NCBI GenBank assembly: GCA_963678705.1
Contig: OY783208.1
Location: 16,737,782-16,801,781, forward strand
Source: Panorpa germanica
Lineage: Eukaryota; Arthropoda; Insecta; Mecoptera; Panorpidae
Direction of reading: 5' to 3'
Length of the DNA stretch: 64,000 bases
The translations under genes were made by a program, and so were the position numbers. Of this stretch, positions 35,001 to 47,000 are shown one piece after another; position 1 is the stretch's first letter; every line of letters begins with the position of its first letter. The notes beneath the pieces are model-generated. The model worked only from the letters and a program-made list of their open reading frames with translations. It was not told where the DNA came from and did no database searches.

Positions 35001-38000
35001 TTACTGAAGAATTTATTTCTGTGATCGATTCTTTAATCAAGGAATTTTCAGGGGGATTTTCTCTGTTCAAAGAATTGTCGGAAATACTCAAATTTATTAT
35101 GTGCCCTGATGTGGCGTCATTTCATAAACTGAACTTCTCTCAATTCGATTGGTTGGAAATTGAAGAATTTGAAATGCAGTTGATTGATTAAGCTCAATAT
35201 GGATTCAAAAATTTATTGAAACAAGGAAAGAGTTGGAATTAATTGAAACTGAAAGATTGACAAGTAATTTAAGTAAAAACGCTAATAACAAAATTCTGGA
35301 AACATGGAATGCGTTACCAGACACATTTAACTGTTTGAAGAAGCTGGATCATGCTATTTTAACAATGTTTTCATCTACCTATGCCTGTGAGTCATTATTT
35401 TTAGAGATGAATAACATTAAAAACTCGGTTAGAAACCGTTTGACAGATGAATCCAGTTCAGCATGCATTTTGCTAAAAGTAACATCTTACAACCCTAACA
35501 TAAATTATTTGTCATCTAACCTGCAGCAACAGAAGTCACACTAATTTTACAGTAATTTAATTTATGCATGTAATAAAAATATTCCAAAATGTACCTCTTT
35601 TGTTTACTTTATTTAATAAAGAGTTTTGATAGATAGTATTTATTATTATTATTTTCCAAATAATCAGAAAGTCAAAATTATTTGATGGCACGTCAATGAC
35701 CTCATTCGACATTTTTCAGAAAAAATGGCACGTTGATGCATAAAGGTTCGCCTACCCTGCCCTAGTACATAAAATCATTACAGGAAGTTTCGCGTGTTGA
35801 ATAAACATTAGACCTACCTGCGTATCCTGTGTATCCAGAGATAAATAATTTATATCCGGTTTGGGCAGAGTCAACTTTAAACGAACTGTACAGCGCATAT
35901 GCTTTAGTTAAGTTGTAGGATCTCACTTCGACGTAGAGTTCATGTTCGTCATTCTTCGTCAACTGAAAGTAACAGATAAACAGGTGATATTTCCTTTTAC
36001 AGTTAATGGAAAATAGAGAAGATTACGAGTTGAGTTCTGTGTGGTTGAACTAGGAGAGTGGTTCGTTAAACAAATAAGTAACGGAGGGAATACCAAAATG
36101 GAAAAGAAAGAGGATGGCATTACGAAGAAAGAGGGTTAGGGCAGCGGGGATAGTAAGACCAAGAGAGAAAGGGGTGGAGGTACAGTTGCAAAAACAGGAT
36201 AGAATGAAAAGGATGCATGAAGCAAACTATAATACTAGATACAGTTATTTAAGGTCGAAAAGCATGTTTAAATACCTAGAAAAGCAGAGAGGTAAAGAAA
36301 GGAAAATGACCGCGAGGTTTAGAGTACGGTATAAAGAAAGGTTAAGTAGATACGGGGCTGGGGAGGAAGAGAAACTAATTAGATTGTGTGGTAAGAAAGG
36401 TACCAGTCCGACACACGACGACACGACGCTGAATTTTGAAAACGGCATTTTGAACGACATTTCATGGCAGGAGTGTGTCTAGGAAACGTCTAGTGAATAC
36501 GACGTAAATTACCAGGCACCTAATAAGCTGCCTGGTAACACTGATCCGACATCGGATTCGGTAGAAATCTACACTATTCTATATAAAAATCTAATCTTTT
36601 TTTAAATATTGAATGATATTGAACATAAAACATATGAAAATACAGTAATTTTGTACAAGTTAAAAAAAAGTGGTCTAGCTAATTATATAATTGCCTATAA
36701 TTCTTTTTAATATAAGAGTCCTTCATTTATTTATTGCAAATACGAATTATCTTTTAATATTTTATATTTAGCATATTTAATACTTTGACTTTAAAAAATT
36801 ATAGGTTAGGATTATTTGACAAGAGTAACAAAGGATTATAATAATGTAGTTATTTGACAGTTTTGATGACGTGCTTCTTTAGGTAATTGCTGCTCACCAT
36901 CAAGAATACCTAAGATGAATAACATTGAGATCTTGTATTCATCCATTTTAAATAGCTTTAGATTTTCGAAGAAAATAGTTAAGATGATAATCGCAACACT
37001 GAAGCCGCACGCGCCAAAACAAATTAGAAGATCTGCTGTATCTTTTAATAGCAAGGTTAGAAGTTATATTGATAGAAGATATGTTTTTATAATATAATTA
37101 TACGATTGTATTAGGTTTCTGTGTTTTTAATTGTTATTCTGATGTTTTAGTTCTTTGCCGCTCTACAGTTCTTCGCATGAGGGTTATCAACAAGTTGTAG
37201 GAGGAAAATACAATGTATCACTTTCACAGATGATCATTAGTAAAAGTATACATCCAGTCTGTGATTTGACAATGAAATACTTGATGCCTAAATACATCCG
37301 ATTCCCACAAACTATAAATGAAAATAATAATATCAAAGCTGTGTAGTATTATATGAAAACACCGATATCTATATCTTATATATTTTTATGTATAAACCTG
37401 TCATTGCATATTTTACAATAAATACAACATGCAGGGAGCAATAGGTGGTACAAATTGTACACATATACGAATAGTGAACCAAAAATCTTTGATCCTGTAT
37501 ATCCTCCACCCTACCCATATACATACATATGAATAGATGGAGTTATTATAGTATAAATGTTGAAGTGTTAAATAAAACAAAATGTACTTGTATTACTCTG
37601 ATGAGTGTTGTTGAATTATGTTATTTTGTTAATATTATTAGTTTGTATCATATATTTCCAATTTCCAAATTATGAATTATACGTACACAATTATTATAGT
37701 ATAATAAATAAGTTGCAATACATATTGTATTTATTTTCCTGTAACTCTAGGTGTCTAATTGTTATTTTCACATTTTATCATTAAATCAATTTTAATACAA
37801 ACGTTTGTACTGTTTAATACAAGTATATGTTTATTTACTAATTAACAAAAATTTAATTTAAAAATAACTTTTTTTGGTTAATATTTTAAATTTCTGTTGG
37901 TAACTGTAGCTATGTTTACAACCAATCCAATTTAACGTCTGGTAGTTACCAAACACTTCCGACGGGGCTTTCACAATACATAAATTGATGGCACGGCACC

Positions 38001-41000
38001 AGACCGTCCTAAAACAGCCCCGTCGGATACAAATACGAACACGACGCCTGGTCTCTACCCGACGAAGTTGTAAAATAAGCGCCTAAGAGTAGGTGTCGTG
38101 AGAAGTTGAAAAGTGAAAAAGAAGAGAACAAAATGGATGAATAAAATTAGGAGTGAGAGAAGGAAAATAAAGAGCAAGGAAGATGATGCTAGACATGTAG
38201 TTCTAAGAAAGTAAAAATGTAATCAGTAAAAGTAGAAGCATGTAATGCTAAGGGCACAGATGTTCAAGTAATACAATACAGAATAAACAAGACAGACAAG
38301 AAGAATTAAATAATTTAGAAACGATAATGAATAGAAGGCAAACAGTTATTTAAAAGAAATAGAAAGAAGTGTTCGCAGAATGTGTAAACGAGAAAGAAAT
38401 ATCTTTGAAATATATGAAAGAGGAATGCATTTAAAGATTGAAAGAAAATAGAAAAGAGAACACTTTTGGAGAAAAGATAAGGATGTCAAGAGGTGGATGG
38501 TGTACATACATAATGGCAAGAAAGAACGAGAAAGAGTAAAGAGAGAGAGAAACAACGCGGGAAGGGAGCAAAAGAAGATATAAGGACAAGAGTATAAGTA
38601 TCAAAATGTTTCTATTGCATTATTAAAATGTACAACAGTTTTAAGATTAATTTAGTAATGAGATGTAATTACGTCATTTACACTGAAAGAATGTAAGGGC
38701 TAACAACAAACACATTAAATTAATAAATTCAAAACAATGCAATAATAGATGATTATGAGTTTAGTTCAGTATGGTTGGATTACTGAATGACACTATTACA
38801 ATGGGCTTGTGTCCTCACTTTTTAGTGGTCGATTTTACAATTGTTTATTGAACTTGATGTTAATAAATGTATTGGCATTTCTATTTTATTGAATATCTAA
38901 ATATTGACGGAGATTAGAGCTGCAGATGTCGGCCATATTTATGACGATTGTAGTGGCATAGGTCAGTTATTTGTTGATTCGTTCAGTACTGTGGAAATGT
39001 TTTGTAGCTGTTGGTAGTCCTGTGTATCTAGTACGCACGCGTTAGTTAGCAAAGAATAATAAGTTCTCATTTTATTTAACGCGGTTGCGGCAGTTACATT
39101 GAAACTTTATTGTTTTAATTTATAGATTGCAATAGCATGAACAATAGCATAAATAAAAATAGCAAAGATTTATAAACTATAAACTTGTCAGAGTTCTATC
39201 AGTAATATGCTATCTCCTTTTAGCTCTGTTGTATAAAAGAGATAGCAACATAGCAAAAGTGAGGTAACATGTTCTGACCTGTTCTACAACGTTGAATTCC
39301 AGTGAATATGTCTCCTAACATATAAAAAGTTATTAAAAAATAATTAGACATTTGGGGTTATAATAACCACTTTATCAATAAATAATAGACTTTGTTACAA
39401 AAATAAGACATAGGACACTTAAAGTCATGACTTAAGGATAAGGTAAAATCCTGACTTTACCTGGTGAATCTTCTCTAATCCCAGCCAATGGTTGCCAGTC
39501 AACGGCCCAAATCCGTCGGTGTAGTTAGTATAGTTCCTGTAAAAGTCAACGGACTCGTTAAAGCGCTGCTGGATGACCTGCAAAATGGTTTTATAAAATT
39601 TCAGTAAAATAGATCTTGAAGTTATCTAAGATGATTTCCTTAGAATAAAAATTTTAAGTAGCCGAAATAACCCGCAAAACAGAGAATTACTTATTACATA
39701 TAAGGTTTATTTAACATAAAAATATTTACTTTAGACTTCAAAGATAAACCAGCTGTTAAGTCGACTCATAATGTTTCAATATAATGTCGTGATGTAAAAC
39801 GAAATATAAATAACATTATTTATGTAATCCGCGGGACTTCATTACACGGATTTATTCCAATTTCTTGTTCAATGTGGTTCATCAAATTTGTTAATAGTAG
39901 ACATAAGCATAAAATAAGCGAGATCTATTATTCAAGTTAGCAAGTGGACACCCCTAACAACTTGCATAATGAACTCGTCCTAATCTTAAGAATCACATGT
40001 GCTAATGAGATGGCACTACTAATTATGTAAGGCAGAGTGAGAGGCATAATTGCACCATAAGTGCACCCTAAAGAATCGGATTCTGAGAATCAACATATGA
40101 GTTTTTTTGAGCGCAGGACACATGAGATGGCGATATAGCGTCTCTTGCTGATTCACTCATACTTATTAGGAACGATATATGTTGCCAAATTAGATTTTAG
40201 CGGGAGGTTAATTGGTTTTCTCAACGAAGATAGAAGCTTGTCGATTCTTAGGTACTGAATACTAGAGTAGCGCGCGGCTTCCTCCCACGTTTTCTTATTA
40301 GACCAATTAGCGATTGTTTGTTATACCAACAATTTCGATTCGCGACAATTATATAGTTAGTGCCAGCTCGTTGATCTGTAATCAATAGTTCCTTACAAAA
40401 TTGCATGTAGTGTTATGTCTAATTAGTTGGTTCCAGTTTCGCACTTTTCAAAGAGCTGAACTGTACGAGGCTCTGCTGCAGTTGGAACATTTGTCGTAAT
40501 TGAGTAACAGTTAATGTAACCGATTCATGAAAAATATGAAGTTAACAATATGAAGTAAAACAAATAAATAAGTAATATTTAACTGTTACAAAATAATGTT
40601 GTTCAAAGCAAGTACAATTGTTATTTGGACGCAACCGAATATTTTAACAATAACTTGATATTCCAATGCTCAAATATTAAATAATAGCACATATTAACAC
40701 ATATTTAAGATTTACCTAACATGAAAAAAGTTATTATTTGTGTAAAATATATGAGATGCAATCCACATATTGTGTTTAGCGAGATGTAATACATTGCTAG
40801 ATTAAAGTCCATTTGGATAAGTTGATCCGACCAGTGCTAGAAAAAACTATTATTTCAGACTTACACCTCGGCAAAAGGCAACCAGATGAAATTAAGCAAC
40901 AAATAACTCAACAGTTCACCAACAACTGCATTCTGAAGGTTATGCCGTGCATGTGTGGAGGAAAAGTTTTAGGAACAAATGTAGTTAGAGTAAATACCGT

Positions 41001-44000
41001 CCACTTCTCGCCATCCCCGCTGAGTTCGCAAAAAACTTCAAAAGGCTTCACATTGTCGTTCGGCTGAATTAAGTAAACTCCAGAAAGGGTACCAGAAATA
41101 CCACTGCACGCTTTATAAACCCTGGAGCTTGGAGCACAATCTGAAGACAAGGTTGCAGGTGTTTAGATTTGCAATGTTGACAGTCAAAAAAATAAATTGG
41201 TAATGGCAAAAATCAAAAATTTGAAGCACTAGTGAACAACAATAGAGCGGTTAAGGACCTTCTGAAAGCAATTTCAGGTAGAGCAAGAGTGAGTGGGAGA
41301 CGTAGAGGAAGATGGAAAAAGCAAAAAAGAAGAAAGCCTTAACATAAATGCGAATAACAAACTGAAAGAAAACGGGAAAAAGAAAAGGAGGGCAAGGCTG
41401 TACAGGGTATAGCGCTTTAATGATACATAGTTTGATAAAATTTAAAATTTACCTCCATTATCAAATCAAGATTTAAAATCTAGCTACAGTAACATATGTA
41501 AATAATATTTGACGTAATCATCGTTTAAGTGTGCCATCTCTTTTGCACTCAATTGTATACCAAAGATCACAAGAGATTAGAAAATTATAGGTTAAAAGAC
41601 GTAGATATGAGGATGAGAGAAGTAAAAAGCGTAACAGTAGTCGTAAAAATAAGTTTAGGTACATCAGAGGGAGATGGCAATATAGAACAAGCCATACAAG
41701 AGGAAATGGGAAAGAACATATAAGGTATGAAGAAACGAGAAGAAAAGAGACAAGGAAGAAAGGAGATGGATGGCAGAGCTGATATAGAGATTGTTAGGGA
41801 TCGGGTTATAACAGCAGCAATTACAATAGCCTTGGGATCTTCTTAATCAAGGAAATACAGTTTGGTTTGTCAGTGAAAAGAAGGTAGAGGAGCTAAGAAA
41901 GCAAGAAGATGAATGACGAAGATAAAAAGAAGAAGGAAGATGAGAACGAGGAAAAGAGGGAGAATCATGGAGGTTAGAAAGGTTAAGTAGAGGAATAGAG
42001 GACAGAAATCTGATACCAAAAGAATAAGGGAGATATGTCATTCGCTTAAGTTTATCAGGAATAGTTTTAAGTCAATTTATTGAAATGTAATTAACGATAT
42101 AATATGGAAAAATGTAAAACTTAGCGGCATGCATTAAAAATAAATATACAAAGAAAGAAATATATTAGCTTATTTAAGGATAGACACTAATACTAAGACA
42201 AAAAAAAATAGCTAGTGTAGAAGGAAGATCCAGCAGGTTGTTTAAGTGGGAAGAGAAGACGCAAACGAAAAGGATATAGACGATTTGTTTAAAGGAGGAT
42301 GCGGATGATGAAAGGGGACAAAACAATTGAATTGAGAAACATACGAAAGGGAATTGCATTTACGTGACAACAACAGCTTGTTGTTCTGTCGTTAGATTTT
42401 TTGTCTCATTTACATTACGGTTATACTCGTGTGCAATGCATAGAGTTGTATAATGGACAATCTATTTGTAAAGAAGATTATAATGCCGCGGCTTGTGCAA
42501 AATCAATTAAAATATACACCTACAATTTATATAAAGAAAAATATCTGTGACATCCAAAATGCGGTTAAAAATTAAGTGGTAAAATTGAAATCTAATTTTT
42601 ATATTTCCATTACCAATTATACATTTGAAAAATTAAAAAACCAAATGACGGATTTCGACCATAACGATGTCGAATAACCTGAGGGTGAATCTGATCTAGC
42701 TGTCTGAATAAATATTTAATTAATATACAAAAGTAAGTTGTATCTAACCTGCAGTTAAGGTATCATCGATCCACTGTTGGTGTTTGTAGAGGTTGGTGAA
42801 TATACCTTCATGGTGGCTGCAATGAGAAAAGCACCGCTCAGTCATTATCCCCACTAAAGCACCATTAATGATTAAACCACCTCCGGTATGCATCTAGAAG
42901 AAGGAAAACATTACAACAGACATCTAAAGATTTATATATATGAATTTAATATTTAATTTTTAAAAAATGTTCTTAAGTAGTTTTATAAGTGTTTTAAAGG
43001 TATATAAAGCTATTACATAGCGTATTTCAGGACGTTGTATATCAGATAACATCGTTTATGCAACAGGCACTGGCGTAGCTAGGTATGGGCGAGTCGGTGC
43101 AGTACACTGGGGCCCCCAAGCCCAGGGGGCCCTCGGACTTTTATAACTTATATTTATATTTTAACGGTTTCACCGTGAAGTAATACTCTTAGTAAATAGT
43201 TATTCCCGACAATGCATACAAAACTTTTATAACAAAAACATAAACAATAACAAACATTCTAAATAGGAATGAATTTTTTTTATTGAGAGTGTATTTCATA
43301 CTCACTTATGTACAAATTTATCGCTGAACATGAGGGAGGCGGGAAGCATGGACTAGGCAAGGGTCTAAGTCTATTACATAATTCTCTCATCCAGAGGTAC
43401 GCATTCTAGAGTTGTTGAAACAAAAGTAGCTGCAGGATTGTACTTAGAGTCTTAGAGCGTAATATCGCTAACAATATACAGAAAAGGCTGATGTTTATTT
43501 CCTTTGGTCTACTATTAAAACATCATAATAATTGATCTGGATAAGATAGAAGCAGTGACATAAATGCACATAATTTGGTGCAAAATAGTATACCCGCTAG
43601 TGAAGAAAGTAGGATATTCCAGTCCGCGTGTTTGCCATCCTTGCCTTCAGATAGGGGTAAGTTTTACACGCCGGTTGAAATGTCTTACTTTCTTCCCTCG
43701 GTGTGTAATATACTATTAATGTTTTATGTAAAATAAATGTTTTACATACATACAGGCATACATCTTTTGATTTACTTCGTTTTATTGATTAATACCAATA
43801 ATATAAATCCAAGTATACATTCCTAAACTCTATACCTAGGCGATCACTAAAGCTCACACAAGACACACATACACATACATGTAGTAAGTTATAGTTTTGC
43901 TGTACCATTTAAAGCTTTGTACCTTTAAAGTATTTATATATATTTATATCTGACTTGAAAAATCTAAACAGTTTAGTTGGGGGCCCAGATTTTTTTTTTT

Positions 44001-47000
44001 GCTCCGGAGCCCTTGGTTACCTAGCTACGCCACTGGTAACAGGTAACCTTTTCTTATCTGAAACACCCCGTAACTGTGTTTAGCGGGTATTAAAAAGCCT
44101 TTAGAGGCGTGGTCTTTGCAACCGAGCGATGATGTGGCTTTAGAAGAGTTAGTCTAAGACTATAACTCGGAGGAATTACAGCCTATAAAATCAGATAACA
44201 AATCCTATTGCAAAAATGCATTTTTCTAACATAGATTAACTAAAGATAATCATAAAGTAACTTGGACACTTACAAAACAAAAGTAGTCAACTGAGACACA
44301 GCAAAAGAATTCCGAGTCCCAGGCTGCATCTTCATAATGTGATGTACCCTGCGTCTCTCGACAGTGGCATGGTCCTTTAAATATCATCATCTGCTTAGTG
44401 AAGGCCATAGTTTCTGAAGTAATGAATGCTTCTATTAATTTGCAGTTAACAACTTTTAACCCTGCTTCTAAGGGTCTTCTTAATATTCTTGTCTTAGTAA
44501 ACCAGTTAACCTACCGTAGCCAACTTGTCCCCATGCTGCGAATGTGATGTTATCCTTAGTGATTGGTATAGAGCCTCTTTTCAGGTAAACGGGCATAATT
44601 GATTCTGCAACAATCAGCACAATGAATCAGGATCATCAGGAGTTTGGTGAAATACAGGATCTGATGATCTTACCTGACCTTACCGATCTGGACAATTTAA
44701 TCAAAGCCACATCGTTCTTAGGTTTTCTATAAAGTGGAAGATACTCAGGATGGATGTAGACAAAATCGGAATACACAACGACTCTGTCCGGATCTTCTTC
44801 ATCGAACGGAACGAGGGCCCCGAGGGTGACCTTAACCTTTGCGTCACTAGAAAATAAGTTACTATAGTAGTGAATTGTTGCCAACCTAAAGAAATAACAA
44901 ATCAGACATTTCACTTACGGGAACGTGCAATAAGCGGAAGTGAGCACCCATCTATAATGAATTAGACTTCCGCTGCAATATTTCACTTGAAAGTCTCTCT
45001 TGCTTTTTAGAAAGGCAACATGAGGGAATTGCCTTTTAGCTGCAGGAAGTCCGTATTTATACCCGCCTGTAAAAATAACAGTACGTTAACATCAGAGACG
45101 CATTGGGGGTCCTGTATAACCAGATAATCACTTACAAGTTTTTATCTCTTGAATGGGGTCATAGTCATGTGTTCTCAGCAGAGAAGGAAGCGACAGGATT
45201 GAGGTAGTCTCAGTGGATGCTGACTGAAAAACGAAGACACTTTCTTGTGGTCGGATCATTTGAATTTATAGCTACACATAGACTAATATATGTGTGTTGG
45301 TCTTTTATTGTCCGTACATTGGCGGACATATTATTTTAAATTTGAATTTTTGTTTCATGGTTCGTTAAGAACAGGAATAAATTTGAAGTTCTGTAAAACC
45401 AGGTAATCACTTATAAAAGTTTGCCTCGTCAACGGAATAATCATCTGATGCACTCGTCAGTACCGGTCGATAAATTAGTCGACAATGTCGTAGATTCTGT
45501 TTTCTGACTTGCAGCAAGGGGATCAATATTGATAAGTGAATAGTTTTAATTAGTTACTAGAGAGTGTAATTTCATAATTTGTTTTACCTGAAGATGACTT
45601 CGCATGGAGAGTTGAAAGGTGTTAGTATTTATTTTTATTAAAGTTACGTTTTCTATGATAAAAGGGTTGTTTTATTGAACATGTACCTAGTAATTGTAAG
45701 ACTGAAAAATGCAAAGCCAAAATTACGATAGTTCGGCGTTGACGTATGGCTAGGGAATCCCTGAATTAAGATTTGATCGATATTTTAGACTTCGATTTTA
45801 TTTTTAATCGATTCTTTAGACTTCGATTTGAATCGATTATTAAATCGATCCTTTTTAAGAAGAATCGCCAGCCCTAATTTGAGATCCTGTTAGCCACCTT
45901 TATCAATATATTGTACAGTTTTATAGCAATTAAGTCATAGTTCACAAGTGAATATTTGAGGTCCTGATAGATACCTTTATAAATATACGATTATTGTGCA
46001 ATTTTATAGAAAGTATAACATGCCTCTTAAATACATTGCCATCTGTTTTATACTACAGGGTGCTACTGAGATAGCACATATTTATTTCTTTTATATTTAT
46101 TTACTTATTTGCCTTAACTTTCTTTCATCATAGCCACCATCAAACATTTTTTATACATCTTTTATAATTTATAATTAAATTTTACAAATTTTTAAATATT
46201 TCAATAATTCACTAATTAATTTTGAATCACTTAACAAAAATTTAGTATTAACAGGAAAAGTTTTAATCACATCTAATATATCACTATTCAATTTTGATCT
46301 TTCTAAACTATAATTTATGCATTCAAATATAATGATCCAAAGTTCCTTCTTCACCACATTGACATCTATCGTCAGATTTAATAATAATTTTGTACAGGTG
46401 AGCTGGAGTTTTGCAATGATTACTTTTGATTCTGATTATAGTTGATATAATTTTGTTGGACTCATTTTTAAACCATCTCTTCTTAATTAAATTTGGATGC
46501 AACATATAATAACCTCTTCCTTTTAACTGACTTTTGTTAATGAAATCTGTGTTTCTCAAATTGAAGTTTAATTTTTTGATTATATTAAAAATTTCATATG
46601 AAAGTAATTTCACTTTCATATCAATTTCTAAATTTATTGATTCCTTTGCCAATTTATCCGCAATTTCGTTTCCTCTTATTCCACAATGTCCTGGTATCCA
46701 CATAAATTTTATGGTATTATTCTTATTTATTATATTGAAATACATCTCCTTAATTTTGCATGTCAAAATAACACTATTTTATTTGTTATCAGTAGAATTT
46801 AAAATTTTTAAAACACTTAAAGAATCCGTTATTATATAATTTTATTATTGTTGATATTTTCATTAATTTCCAACTTTAATAATGCTTATTTTCTCCAGTA
46901 TAAGAGCAAACTTTGTTATTTAATTTAAATGTATAATATCTTAAATGTATTTGTTCGTATACTGAATGCATCTGTATATATTATTTTTGTAAAATGTGTT

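Noticed and set aside
36114-36482. 122-codon frame as a host gene
   Set aside because: Its content matches the basic C-terminal tail of LINE ORF2 proteins and related purine-rich copies occur across the window.
36836-37054. 72-codon minus-strand frame resembling a membrane peptide
   Set aside because: Antisense to the Harbinger transposase relic; the hydrophobicity is a by-product.
42743-42893. Protease exon ending in a TAG, suggesting a protease-only gene
   Set aside because: Possible, but a GT donor precedes the TAG in the exact phase needed by the FReD acceptor, the paralogue uses an equivalent donor, and the FReD would otherwise lack a signal peptide.
45730-45870. AT-rich segment with repeated ttagacttcgat and atcgat motifs, possibly a small MITE
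   Set aside because: The right end (ccagccctaa) looks like a transposon terminus but no convincing left end or duplication was seen.
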